Assembly: GCA_041477005.1 (NCBI GenBank)
Contig: JBGOUJ010000162.1
Span: forward strand, 1 to 12,807
Length of the DNA stretch: 12,807 nucleotides
From: JBGOUJ01 sp041477005
GTDB lineage: Bacteria > Acidobacteriota > Terriglobia > Bryobacterales > JACQDG01
Reading direction: 5' to 3'
Shown here: positions 5,836-12,807 of the stretch, piece by piece
Position numbering within the stretch: position 1 is the first letter of the stretch
Layout: each line of letters begins with the position of its first letter
Translations under genes and position numbers: made by a program
The notes under the pieces: generated by a model
Seen by the model: only the letters and a program-made list of their open reading frames with translations
Told to the model about the DNA's origin: nothing
Databases searched by the model: none

Positions 5836-8800
5836 ATGAGCCGTCGTCTTTGCTTGGCATTAGTAATCTGCTTAGTCTTTGCGGCCGGCGCATTCGCGCA
5901 GTCCGACAATGCCGCGATTTTCGGAACCGTGAGGGACCCGCAGAGCGCGGTCGTTCCCAACGCCGCGGTCGTGGTCAAGAATGAAGCAACCGGCATCGAG
6001 CATCGCGTCACGACCAACGAGTCCGGCTATTACATCGTCACCAACATTCAGCCTGCCACCTACACCGTGCGGGTGGAGGCCAGCGGCTTCCGCACGTTCG
6101 AGCAGTCCGGCAACAAGCTGAATCCCAACATCAACACCTCGGTGGACGTGGCCCTGCAGGTGGGCGCCCTTACCGAGACGGTGCAGGTGACCGCGTCGGT
6201 GGCGACCCTGCAATCGGAAAGCGCGACGATCGGCAAGCTGGTGGACCGGCTCCAGATCGATAGCATGGAGCTCAACGGCCGCAACCCGATCGGCCTTGCC
6301 GGGCTGGTGCCCGGCGCCCGCGGCGGCACGCTCGCCAACCTTACCTTCGCTTTCAGCCAGGGCCCGGCGAACTTCAACGGCTCGCGCAACCCCGAGAACT
6401 TGATCACCATCGACGGCGCCCCGGCCACCCGCACCCGCTCCAACGGCACCAGCCTCGGCGCCGCTGACGTCGACTCGGTACAGGAAGTCCAGATTCTCAC
6501 GGCGAATTATGCCCCCGAATACGGCCGTACGTCCGGCGCCCAGATCCGCATCCTCACGAAAAGCGGCGGGCAGCAGTTCCATGGGGCCGCCTACGAATAC
6601 CTCCGCAATACGGATTTGAACGCCAATACCTGGGCCCGCAACAACAACCCGGTTACCTCCTCCACGGCGCCGGTCCACTACAACCAGTTCGGATACAACG
6701 TGGGAGGGCCGTTCTATATCCCCGGCAAATTCAACACGGACAAGAGCAAGTTTTTCTGGTATTGGGGCCAGGAATGGGTGAGATACCACTGGACGGAGTC
6801 CGGCTCATCGGTGGGATCGGCGGGTTTGCTATCGGTTCCATCGATCAAAATGCGGACCGGCGATTTCAGCGAGCTGCTGAGTCCGACCAACATCTTCTAC
6901 GGCAGGGTCGTGACCATAAAAGATCCTAGTAGCGGCAACCCCTTCCCCAATAACGTGATTCCGAAGAGCCAGCTAAGCCCGAACGGCATCGGCATCCTGA
7001 ATGCGTGGCCGGTGCCCAACCTCGCCAACCCCATCGGGGGCAACGGCAACTGGTTCGCTGCGGCGCTGCACACGCAAGAGCAGCGGAAGGATACGCTGGC
7101 CGCCGACATGAACGTGACAGACCGGCAGCGCCTCACGTTCCGGCGGCTCAACTATGCCTATAAGGAGTACCAGCCGCTCGATGGCAACACCGACCGCACG
7201 CCGAAGCTCTTCAACCGGCCGAACCAGACCAACTCGCTCAACTACGTGTGGACCATCAGCCCCAACCTGGTCAATGAAGCGCTGGCCACCGTGAGCCTGG
7301 ACGACGTCTACATTCCCGTTGATTCGGCGCACTTCTTCGATCGGACGCAGGCGGGGCTGAACTACCCGTATATATTTCCGGAAGGCAAGCTGATCCCGAC
7401 CCGTATTCCGACGGTGAATATGTCGCCCTTCTCCGGGCTGAGCGGCGGGCCGTATCCGTCGCACTCGGCCGGCCCCATCTACGACGTGTCGGACAGCTTG
7501 ACCTGGATCAAGGGCAGCCACACGTTCAAGTTCGGGTTCCTGTATGAGCGCTCGGGCGAGAACGACAATGACGAGATCAACGTCGCCGCCTGCCCGACCT
7601 GCACGAACAATCAGAACGGCCAGTTCCTTTTCACCGATAACCGCTCGGGCTTCCCGACCACCGGCGCCGCAGTGGCAAACGCCGCCCTGGGCCTGTTCGA
7701 CACCTATTCGGAAATCGGCCATCGGGCGTATACGATCTTCCGCGGCAGCATGTGGGAAGGCTTCGCGCAGGATGCCTGGAAGGCCACCCAGAAGCTCCAT
7801 GTCGATTACGGCGTCCGTTACTCAGTCATCGTTCCCTACAGCGCTCTGTGGCGAAACATGGCCGTGTTCGACCCGAGCTTTTACGATCCCAGCAAAGCGG
7901 TGAAATTGGATCCGAAGACCGGTTACATCATCCCGGGTTCGGGAGATCTGTACAACGGCATGGTTTTCCCGGGGAGCGGGTTCCCGTCTTCGGCGAAGGG
8001 TCGCGTCCCCGAGGCCGATTCCGGTCAATTCAATAACCTGTTCCGCGGCGTTAACAGCCATTACTCGGACATCCAGTGGAATGATATCCAGCCGCGCATA
8101 GGCCTCGCCTACCAGCTCAACCCAAAGACCGTGGTTCGCGCCGGCATTGGCCGCTTCTTTACCCGTCTGGGTGTCAGCGATTCGGTCTTCCTCGGCGGAA
8201 ACCCGCCATTTCAGCCCACGGCGAACGTGTCATTCGGTAACGTGGATAACCCCGGCGGAACTTCGACCAATAACGTTCCTTTGACGGTGACCACGCAGAG
8301 CAAGGCATTCAAGAACCCGGAAGCATATAACTGGAACTTCACGGTCGAAAGACAGATGCCCTGGAACACGGTTCTTTCTCTTGCCTATGTGGGCCGCCGC
8401 GGTCTGCACCAGCAACGGGAAGCCGATATCAATCAGCCGCTCGCGGGCACCCTCCAGGCGAACCCTGGTGTCAACCTCGACGCCTTGCGGCCGTACAAAG
8501 GCTACAACTCCATTCGCCAGACGGATAATGTTGCCAGCTCGCGGTACAACTCCTTCCAGTTGAACTGGACCCGCCGCTTCGCGAACGGTCTTCTGTTCGG
8601 CTTGTCCTACACGCTGGCCAAGAGCATGGACGACGGCTCCAACCAGCGCGATATCATCCCGGACACTTACAACGCGCACAATCTTTGGGGACCGTCGGAG
8701 TTCGACGCCCGCCATATCGTAGTGATCAATTACCTCTACGACCTTCCGTTCCTCAAAGGCCAGTCGAATCTCGCCGGCAAGGTGCTCGGCGGATGGCAGA

Positions 8801-9321
8801 TCAGCGGCGTCACCCAGTTCCAGACCGGCTTGCCCTGCGGGGTTGGGGTTGGTAATGACTACGCCGGCACCGGCCAGGACGGCAGCTTCGGCTGCGGTAA
8901 TGCCGGCCAGTTCTGGATGTTCAGCGGCAAACCGGCCGTCCCGGGCCAGTTCGCCGCCAACGGCTCCAACGATCCCAACCAGTGGTTCGCAACAAAGAGT
9001 GGCGACGGCAGCGCGATCTTTACCGCGCCCCCGGCCGGCACGTTCAACACGACCCAGAACGTCCGCGGCCTCATCTACCAGCCCGGCTTCCAGAACTGGA
9101 ATCTCGGGCTGTTCAAGAGGTTCAAGATCAACGAACGGACTGGATTGCAGTTCCGCGCCGAGGCGTTCAACTTCATCAACCACCCGAATCTGGGCGGGGG
9201 CAGCGGCGGCGGTGTGAATTTCAACCCGACCAGCGCGAACTTCGGGAAAGTAACCACGAAGGGTGGAGGCGTGGGCGGCGGCGAGCGCAACCTGCAGCTC
9301 TCGCTGCGGTACTACTTCTAG
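5836..9321 (+). CDS. Oar-like TonB-dependent outer-membrane receptor with carboxypeptidase-regulatory-like domain
   Basis: This 1161-residue outer-membrane protein has a signal peptide (1-21, cleavage likely AFA|Q). A carboxypeptidase-regulatory-like beta sandwich follows (about 26-108: IFGTVRDPQSAVVPNAAVVV, then NESGYYIVTNIQPATYTVRV). Next come a plug-like region (about 118-245, with ITIDGAPATR near 190-199) and a long beta barrel ending in LQLSLRYYF, with the terminal Phe expected for outer-membrane insertion. This architecture and length are those of the large Oar-like families abundant in Acidobacteriota and are usually linked to uptake or binding of large or sugar-derived ligands. No TonB box was identified. 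A CPTC motif at 586-589 falls in a predicted loop. The gene is alone on its strand, with its own Shine-Dalgarno and terminator, and no SusD partner is present. Ligand unknown. Confidence 0.93.
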   Translation: MSRRLCLALVICLVFAAGAFAQSDNAAIFGTVRDPQSAVVPNAAVVVKNEATGIEHRVTTNESGYYIVTNIQPATYTVRVEASGFRTFEQSGNKLNPNINTSVDVALQVGALTETVQVTASVATLQSESATIGKLVDRLQIDSMELNGRNPIGLAGLVPGARGGTLANLTFAFSQGPANFNGSRNPENLITIDGAPATRTRSNGTSLGAADVDSVQEVQILTANYAPEYGRTSGAQIRILTKSGGQQFHGAAYEYLRNTDLNANTWARNNNPVTSSTAPVHYNQFGYNVGGPFYIPGKFNTDKSKFFWYWGQEWVRYHWTESGSSVGSAGLLSVPSIKMRTGDFSELLSPTNIFYGRVVTIKDPSSGNPFPNNVIPKSQLSPNGIGILNAWPVPNLANPIGGNGNWFAAALHTQEQRKDTLAADMNVTDRQRLTFRRLNYAYKEYQPLDGNTDRTPKLFNRPNQTNSLNYVWTISPNLVNEALATVSLDDVYIPVDSAHFFDRTQAGLNYPYIFPEGKLIPTRIPTVNMSPFSGLSGGPYPSHSAGPIYDVSDSLTWIKGSHTFKFGFLYERSGENDNDEINVAACPTCTNNQNGQFLFTDNRSGFPTTGAAVANAALGLFDTYSEIGHRAYTIFRGSMWEGFAQDAWKATQKLHVDYGVRYSVIVPYSALWRNMAVFDPSFYDPSKAVKLDPKTGYIIPGSGDLYNGMVFPGSGFPSSAKGRVPEADSGQFNNLFRGVNSHYSDIQWNDIQPRIGLAYQLNPKTVVRAGIGRFFTRLGVSDSVFLGGNPPFQPTANVSFGNVDNPGGTSTNNVPLTVTTQSKAFKNPEAYNWNFTVERQMPWNTVLSLAYVGRRGLHQQREADINQPLAGTLQANPGVNLDALRPYKGYNSIRQTDNVASSRYNSFQLNWTRRFANGLLFGLSYTLAKSMDDGSNQRDIIPDTYNAHNLWGPSEFDARHIVVINYLYDLPFLKGQSNLAGKVLGGWQISGVTQFQTGLPCGVGVGNDYAGTGQDGSFGCGNAGQFWMFSGKPAVPGQFAANGSNDPNQWFATKSGDGSAIFTAPPAGTFNTTQNVRGLIYQPGFQNWNLGLFKRFKINERTGLQFRAEAFNFINHPNLGGGSGGGVNFNPTSANFGKVTTKGGGVGGGERNLQLSLRYYF

Positions 9322-9346
9322 TCTTTTCGGGAAGGCTCTTCAGAAA

Positions 9347-9379
9347 GGGGCGCGCCGCGGCGCGCCCCCTATTTCTTTC
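9347..9379. terminator. Bidirectional hairpin terminator between the receptor and phosphodiesterase genes
   Basis: GGGGCGCG (9347-9354) pairs perfectly with CGCGCCCC (9361-9368) around CCGCGG, which is itself a palindrome. Downstream on the plus strand comes CTATTTCTTT, and on the minus strand the hairpin is followed by TTTCTG. It lies 25 bp after the receptor stop and abuts the stop codon of the minus-strand gene (9371..9369), so it can serve both convergent genes. The T-runs are short and broken, so efficiency is uncertain. Confidence 0.7.
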
Positions 9380-10031
9380 CGCCCTTTACGAGTTCGACCA
9401 CCATCTCGGGGTAGTCCGAGATGAGCCCGTCCACGCCCAGGTCCATCAGGCGCGCCGCTTCCTGGCGGTCGTTGACCGTCCACGCAAAGACCTTCAATCC
9501 CTCGCCGTGAACGGCGGTGATCAAATCGCGGGAGACTAGGCGAAACTGCGGGATCACCACGTCCACAGGGAAGTTGTGGCGCGTTTCCTGTTCCTGCGCC
9601 CGGTTGTAAATAAAGCCGAGCTGCAGATCTTCGGCCAGTTGGCGGACCTTCAGCAGGGCCTGCGAGTGGAACGAGGAGACCACCGTCCGGGACCGGTCGC
9701 AATACTTCTCGATCAGCGCCAGGACGCTCTGCTCGAAGCCGGGCGTCTTGAGCTCGATATCGATATAGGCGCGGCCGCCGAAGGCGGCCAGAACGTCCTC
9801 CAGCCGGGGTATTTCGTAGCCGTCGGGGAGGTTCTTGATGTCGGCGTAGGCGCCGTTCTGAACGGCGTGGCCGCCCACCACCGAGCCGTGAACCACGGCG
9901 AGTTGCCCGTCTGCCGTGAGGCGGACGTCCAGCTCGAAGCCGTCGGCCCCCAGTTCCAGGGCTTTCCGGAACCCCGGCATGGTGTTCTCCAGTACGTGCC
10001 CGGCGGCCCCCCGATGTCCCAGGATGAGCAC
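9369..10031 (-). CDS. Glycerophosphodiester phosphodiesterase (cytoplasmic, UgpQ-like)
   Basis: This 220-residue TIM-barrel enzyme of the GDPD family (PF03009) hydrolyses glycerophosphodiesters to glycerol 3-phosphate and an alcohol. The N-terminal GHRGAAGHVLENT carries the catalytic His6, Arg7 and the Glu15-Asn16 pair. ELDVRLTADG supplies the metal ligands Glu34 and Asp36, VVHG holds the second catalytic His48, and DIELK holds Glu93 and Lys95. The C-terminal VFAWTVND and GVDGLISDYPE segments are typical. There is no signal peptide, so it is cytoplasmic, like UgpQ. The residue after His48 is Gly where most relatives have Asp, and the Arg-Thr that usually follows is absent. The start is GTG at 10031, supported by GGGGAG about 7 nt upstream. 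It converges with the receptor gene and is divergent from the FecR gene. Confidence 0.93.
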   Translation of the reverse strand: MLILGHRGAAGHVLENTMPGFRKALELGADGFELDVRLTADGQLAVVHGSVVGGHAVQNGAYADIKNLPDGYEIPRLEDVLAAFGGRAYIDIELKTPGFEQSVLALIEKYCDRSRTVVSSFHSQALLKVRQLAEDLQLGFIYNRAQEQETRHNFPVDVVIPQFRLVSRDLITAVHGEGLKVFAWTVNDRQEAARLMDLGVDGLISDYPEMVVELVKGGKK

Positions 10032-10051
10032 TTTTTTCTCCCCGATACCAG

Positions 10052-10122
10052 GCTTCCGAGACCGTCACTGAGCAGGTTCCCGTTGTACGGAAACCGCTCC
10101 CTTGCGGTCGCGGCTCGGAAGC
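10052..10122. repeat. 71-bp inverted-repeat structure in the phosphodiesterase leader
   Basis: GCTTCCGAG (10052-10060) and CTCGGAAGC (10114-10122) are a perfect 9-bp inverted repeat. Two hairpins lie between the arms and share bases: GGTT-C-CCG / CGG-A-AACC with loop TTGTA (10075-10095), and ACCGC / GCGGT with a 6-nt loop (10093-10108). Both cannot form fully at once. The element contains repeat copy B. On the minus strand it would lie in the phosphodiesterase leader, ending about 10 nt before its ribosome binding site. Confidence 0.45.
10088..10116 (-). repeat. Dispersed GC-rich intergenic repeat, copy B
   Basis: Read on the minus strand, this 29-nt sequence begins GAGCCGCGACCGCAAGGG and matches copy A (1432-1460, plus strand) at 22 of 29 positions. 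Similarity stops right after the shared GCGGTT. Copy A lies in a convergent gap and copy B in a divergent gap. I recall similar stretches scattered through acidobacterial and planctomycete genomes, where their translations appear as spurious short proteins, but this was not checked. Confidence 0.5.
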
Positions 10123-10134
10123 ACCATTTCGTGC

Positions 10135-10163
10135 TTGACAGCCCACTGACAAAGTATCATGAT
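10135..10163 (+). promoter_or_regulatory. Candidate promoter of the FecR-domain gene
   Basis: TTGACA at 10135-10140 is a perfect -35. CATGAT at 10158-10163 is 17 bp downstream and matches the -10 consensus at 4 of 6. TATCAT at 10155-10160 matches better (5 of 6), but its 14-bp spacing is short. Start of transcription would be near 10170. AAGGAGA at 10174-10180 then gives a good Shine-Dalgarno 7-8 nt before the ATG at 10188. Confidence 0.55.
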
Positions 10164-10187
10164 TGGACCAGATAAGGAGAATTCTCC

Positions 10188-11216
10188 ATGCGTTCGTCTC
10201 GCCTGCTCGGCTTTACGGTCGTACTGTCGTGTTTCGCGGGCTCGGCGCTCGCCCAGGGGATCGTTTCAGCCCGGGCGGGTCTGATCGACTACTCCGACGG
10301 TACGGTCCTGTTGAACGAGAAGCCGCTGGTACACAAGGCCTCGCAATTTCAGGGAGTGCACGATGGCGAGTATCTTCGTACCGAGCGGGGCCGCGCCGAG
10401 GTCCTGCTGACGCCCGGCGTCTTCCTTCGCCTGGGCGAGGATGCCCAGGTGGAGATGATCGCCAGCCACCTCACGGACGTGCGCCTGCGGTTGCTCAAGG
10501 GATCGGCGGTCATCGAGGTTGACGAGTTGAACAAGGAAAGCCACATAGCCGTCCTGGTGAAGGATTCCGAGGTGAATCTCCTGCATAGCGGCTTGTACCG
10601 GCTGGACGCGGATGAAGAGACGCCGCGCCTGCGGGTCTTCTCGGGGGAAGCGCTGGTGAAGGCCGACGGGAACGATTACCACGTCAGGGGCAAAAAAGAA
10701 ATCGAGCTGGCGGGCGATTACCAGATCCAGAAGTTCGCCGCCGAGGATGCTGATGCTCTGGACCGCTGGAGCAAGCGGCGGGCGAGCTACCTATCCGTGG
10801 CCAACGTGTCGGCCGGCCATCTGGCCTATACCAGCGGGCTGGCTTTTGCCGGCTCTAGCTGGTTTTGGAATCCGTACTTCGGCATGTACACGTTCCTGCC
10901 CTACAGCAACGTCATCTGGAGCCCCTACGGCTACGGATTTTACAGCCCGCTGGGCGCGTACAGGCAATATTATTCTCCTCGACCGTCCTATGCTCCTACG
11001 GCCCAGTCCGCCGCCAGCGCACGTAGCTCGGGTGCTTCGGGCTACAACAGCGGCTACGGCTACAACACGGTGGGCCAGACTTCCAGCGGCACCTCCGGCG
11101 TCATCGCATCCCGCTCGGCGGCCGGACCATCAGGCCCCGTGGGTGGTGGCGGTAGTGTCGGTGGCGGTGGCGGCGGGGTCTCGCGCGGGGGTGGCGGTGG
11201 CGGCGGCCGCCGGTAG
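10188..11216 (+). CDS. Exported FecR-domain protein with Tyr/Gly-rich tail
   Basis: This 342-residue protein has a signal peptide (1-22, cleavage likely ALA|Q). A FecR-like beta-rich domain follows (about 28-185), with the recognisable run LRTERGRAEVLLTPGVFLRL at 63-82 and RVFSGEALVKADG at 149-161. An acidic helix follows (183-200), then an aromatic segment (225-262: WFWNPYFGMYTFLPYS, SPYGYGFYSPLG). The end is Ser/Gly-rich, finishing in a nearly pure glycine tail (319-340) closed by two Arg. Unlike E. coli FecR it has no cytoplasmic sigma-binding part and no sigma factor gene is adjacent, so it is not an obvious anti-sigma factor. A structural or envelope-binding role is more likely. The last 87 bp overlap the 3' end of the convergent M23 peptidase gene. 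Confidence 0.85.
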   Translation: MRSSRLLGFTVVLSCFAGSALAQGIVSARAGLIDYSDGTVLLNEKPLVHKASQFQGVHDGEYLRTERGRAEVLLTPGVFLRLGEDAQVEMIASHLTDVRLRLLKGSAVIEVDELNKESHIAVLVKDSEVNLLHSGLYRLDADEETPRLRVFSGEALVKADGNDYHVRGKKEIELAGDYQIQKFAAEDADALDRWSKRRASYLSVANVSAGHLAYTSGLAFAGSSWFWNPYFGMYTFLPYSNVIWSPYGYGFYSPLGAYRQYYSPRPSYAPTAQSAASARSSGASGYNSGYGYNTVGQTSSGTSGVIASRSAAGPSGPVGGGGSVGGGGGGVSRGGGGGGGRR

Positions 11217-12539
11217 CTGTCCGTTCGGAAACTTCTCCAGAATCCGGTCGTGGATCCAATGCGAGTCCCACCACTCGGCGGGAGTAACCTGCACTCCGTC
11301 CACCTGCATGCTGAAGTGTAAGTGATCTCCGCCGGCCAGACCGGTGGAGTCGCTTAGGCCGATTTCCTGTCCCTGCCGCACCAGATCCCCCACCTTGACG
11401 CCGATCGATTTCAAATGGCCATAAATCGATTGCAGCGCGTAGCCGTGGTCGATCACCACACAGTTGCCGTAGATGCCCAAGTAGTCGGCGAACACCACCC
11501 GGCCGTCGTTGGCTGCCACCACGCCCACGTTGGCCGTCACAGCCAGATCGAAGCCGAGATGGTCTTGTTCATCGATCTTGGCGCCATGGTAAAGGTAGCG
11601 GCGGTGGTCGGCGAACTGCGCCTCGACCTTGGAGTTGGTGAGCTGCCGGAAGGGCTTGCTCCAGAGAAAGCGCTCTTCGGTCTTCAGGCACAGGCCGGCG
11701 AGCTGCCGATTGTTCTCCCGGCGAAGCTCGCCGTTGATCTTGAGGAAGTCGGCGAGCAGATTGCCGGTAAACGCCAACTGCGGCGTGTGGGGCCGAATGT
11801 CGCCGGTCACCTTCTCGAGAAAGCCGTCGGCCAATTCCAAGTCGCGGCGGCGGAAGTGTTTCGGGAAAACGCGAAACCAGAAGGTGGCGGTGCGCTCGTT
11901 GCCGGCGTCGTCGCGCACGTAGACCAGGGGAGCCGTAGCGGCGCGCACGTCGTAAGGGAAGGCGAACAGGGCGAAGCGCGCGCCGGGCGGGCCGCCCGGC
12001 AGCCGCCAGCTTCGGAACTGGTACGGCCCGATGCGCACCCCGGCGTCGGCCACGTCGGGCGACGTCTGGAACACCACCAGCTCCGAGCCGCCCTGGTTGA
12101 TGTAGTGCTGGGCTGTGTCCACGGCGAGCGGCGGCGGTTCACTGCGCACCATTAGGTCCACCGTTGCCGTCGTGGTGGCTCCGCGCCAGTCATCCGATTT
12201 TGCTTCGAGCACCAGCCGGGCCGGGCCGTCCTGGAGCCCCGGCGTGGCCTTCCGGCCGGCCGTAAACTGGAATTCTTGCACCGGCTGCCGCCGCGCCCAG
12301 AACCGCCACCGCGGCCGTTCGCTCGACTGCTCGACCGCCACGAAGCTGCGATCGCCCTGCTCCACGCGGGCGCGGAACCAGCGGATCCCGTTCTTGCCCG
12401 AGACCCGCACCCGCACGGACGTGGCTGCGCCCATCGCCTTCAGAGGGGTGGCCAGTTGCACCTCCGGCCGGGCTCCAGACAGCCAGAGTCCGCCCACAAC
12501 GAGCAGCGCCACCAGCAACACGACGATCAAGGCTCGCAT
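11130..12539 (-). CDS. Membrane-anchored M23 (LytM-type) metallopeptidase
   Basis: This 469-residue protein has an N-terminal membrane anchor or signal (1-20, MRALIVVLLVALLVVGGLWL). A long beta-rich region (about 25-225) resembles stacked immunoglobulin-like domains, followed by a helical stretch (about 235-300). The M23 peptidase domain (about 320-425) has the HxxxD motif at His327-Asp331 (HLGFD), YGHL with His375, and HLH with His406 and His408. All zinc and catalytic positions are present, so it should be an active endopeptidase on peptidoglycan cross-links or another periplasmic peptide. The start at 12539 was chosen because the hydrophobic anchor begins there; the open frame upstream is the antisense of the chorismate mutase gene. 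The Ala/Thr-rich tail (443-466) is encoded opposite the glycine tail of the FecR gene. It is divergent from the chorismate mutase gene. Confidence 0.9.
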   Translation of the reverse strand: MRALIVVLLVALLVVGGLWLSGARPEVQLATPLKAMGAATSVRVRVSGKNGIRWFRARVEQGDRSFVAVEQSSERPRWRFWARRQPVQEFQFTAGRKATPGLQDGPARLVLEAKSDDWRGATTTATVDLMVRSEPPPLAVDTAQHYINQGGSELVVFQTSPDVADAGVRIGPYQFRSWRLPGGPPGARFALFAFPYDVRAATAPLVYVRDDAGNERTATFWFRVFPKHFRRRDLELADGFLEKVTGDIRPHTPQLAFTGNLLADFLKINGELRRENNRQLAGLCLKTEERFLWSKPFRQLTNSKVEAQFADHRRYLYHGAKIDEQDHLGFDLAVTANVGVVAANDGRVVFADYLGIYGNCVVIDHGYALQSIYGHLKSIGVKVGDLVRQGQEIGLSDSTGLAGGDHLHFSMQVDGVQVTPAEWWDSHWIHDRILEKFPNGQLPAAAATATPARDPAATATDTTATTHGA

Positions 12540-12563
12540 GTCTCTATCTTGGCACGTTGCGGC

Positions 12564-12572
12564 TGATACAAT
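12564..12572 (+). promoter_or_regulatory. Candidate extended -10 of the chorismate mutase gene
   Basis: TGATACAAT (12564-12572) is TGn plus TACAAT, one base from consensus. Transcription would start near 12579, only about 4 nt before the ATG at 12583, giving a nearly leaderless message. GGGG at 12574-12577 could act as a ribosome binding site only if the message starts earlier. Confidence 0.4.
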
Positions 12573-12582
12573 CGGGGCGACT

Positions 12583-12807
12583 ATGCAAAACCTCACCATC
12601 GCTTCCCTGGCCGTGCTGGCGCTGCCCGTTCTCTTAATGGCGCAGGCAGCGAAGTCGCCGTCCCCAGAGAAGGCCCTGGCCGAGCGCCGCGCCCAGATCG
12701 ACGCCGTCGACGAGCGGGTGGTCGCGCTGCTGAACGAGCGGGCCAAGATCATCCTGGATGTCGGCCGCATCAAGCGCGAACTGGGGGCGCCGGTGGCGGC
12801 GCCGAAG
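12583..12807 (+). CDS. AroQ-class chorismate mutase, possibly exported (3' part outside window)
   Basis: Seventy-five codons are visible before the window ends. Residues 1-21 (MQNLTIASLAVLALPVLLMAQ) look like a signal peptide, although without the usual early Lys or Arg. From about 31 the AroQ helix 1 pattern is clear: RRAQIDAVDERVVALLNERA, then DVGRIKRELGAPV. The Arg, Asp, Glu-Arg and Lys spacing is that of chorismate mutase, which converts chorismate to prephenate for Phe and Tyr synthesis. A second in-frame ATG at 12637 (codon 19) would give a cytoplasmic enzyme but has no Shine-Dalgarno, whereas the first ATG sits close behind a good -10. If the first start is used, the enzyme resembles the exported *AroQ type. 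Later active-site residues lie beyond the edge. Confidence 0.85.
   Translation, partial: MQNLTIASLAVLALPVLLMAQAAKSPSPEKALAERRAQIDAVDERVVALLNERAKIILDVGRIKRELGAPVAAPK

Noticed and set aside
8230..9183. Long minus-strand open frame inside the receptor gene
   Set aside because: It is a GC-rich antisense shadow of the receptor; its codons follow the receptor's wobble bias and no family features appear.
9340..10152. 270-residue minus-strand frame overlapping the phosphodiesterase gene
   Set aside because: It is an out-of-frame shadow with Arg/Gly-rich composition; the phosphodiesterase frame carries all the motifs.
11415..12155. 246-residue plus-strand frame inside the M23 peptidase gene
   Set aside because: It is antisense to a gene with complete catalytic motifs and shows no recognisable domain.
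12540..12773. N-terminal extension of the M23 peptidase, giving 547 residues
   Set aside because: The extension is antisense to the chorismate mutase gene, and the membrane anchor that should come first begins at 12539.
1..12807. CRISPR array, transposon, prophage or defence island
   Set aside because: No regularly spaced direct repeats, transposase, integrase or defence genes were seen; all long frames are accounted for by housekeeping or envelope genes.

Overview
The window reads as a GC-rich chromosomal segment of an Acidobacteriota bacterium, probably from the Bryobacterales/Solibacter side. This is inferred from gene content, not from a marker gene. The clues are a 1161-residue Oar-like TonB-dependent receptor with an N-terminal carboxypeptidase-regulatory-like domain and a C-terminal RYYF, an exported DUF1080 (3-keto-disaccharide hydrolase fold) protein, a FecR-domain protein with a Tyr/Gly-rich tail, and a LytS-type kinase. 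No RNA gene, CRISPR array, insertion sequence, integrase or phage gene was seen, and no gap between genes exceeds 300 bases.

Layout. (1) 1-852, minus strand: two adjacent paralogous 6-pyruvoyl-tetrahydropterin synthase/QueD-type genes, followed through an ATGA overlap by a gene that runs off the left edge. (2) 886-1422, plus: a membrane-anchored TlpA/ResA-like thioredoxin, divergent from the pterin genes across only 33 bp. (3) 1557-2417, minus: an exported DUF1080 protein. (4) 2585-2746, minus: an unrecognised 53-residue protein preceded by a textbook extended -10. (5) 5124 down to 2984, minus: a six-helix LytS-like sensor kinase and, 5 bp downstream, a ferredoxin/flavodoxin-NADP reductase. 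(6) 5162-5764, plus: GTP cyclohydrolase II (ribA), apparently leaderless with a GTG start. It is divergent from the kinase across a self-complementary ATTATAAT that can be a -10 on both strands. (7) 5836-9321, plus: the TonB-dependent receptor, with a strong Shine-Dalgarno and a bidirectional hairpin terminator shared with (8) 10031-9369, minus: a cytoplasmic glycerophosphodiester phosphodiesterase. (9) 10188-11216, plus: the FecR-domain protein, whose tail overlaps the tail of (10) 12539-11130, minus: a membrane-anchored M23 metallopeptidase. (11) 12583 to the right edge, plus: an AroQ-class chorismate mutase with a signal-peptide-like N-terminus.

How the genes relate. Two sets use GTP-derived cofactor chemistry (pterin/queuosine-type genes and ribA), and ribA makes the precursor of the FAD that the neighbouring reductase needs. 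Much of the rest is envelope biology: receptor, FecR protein, M23 peptidase, TlpA-like thioredoxin, exported hydrolase and possibly an exported chorismate mutase. Most units are one or two genes long with their own promoters, so this is a mosaic of small transcription units, not one pathway island.

I found no clear new multi-gene system. The points most worth a second look are the tandem PTPS pair in which one copy lacks the catalytic cysteine, the symmetric -10 between ribA and the kinase, the possible export of chorismate mutase, the small protein with the strong promoter, a short GC-rich intergenic repeat present twice, and the 87-bp overlap of two convergent genes.
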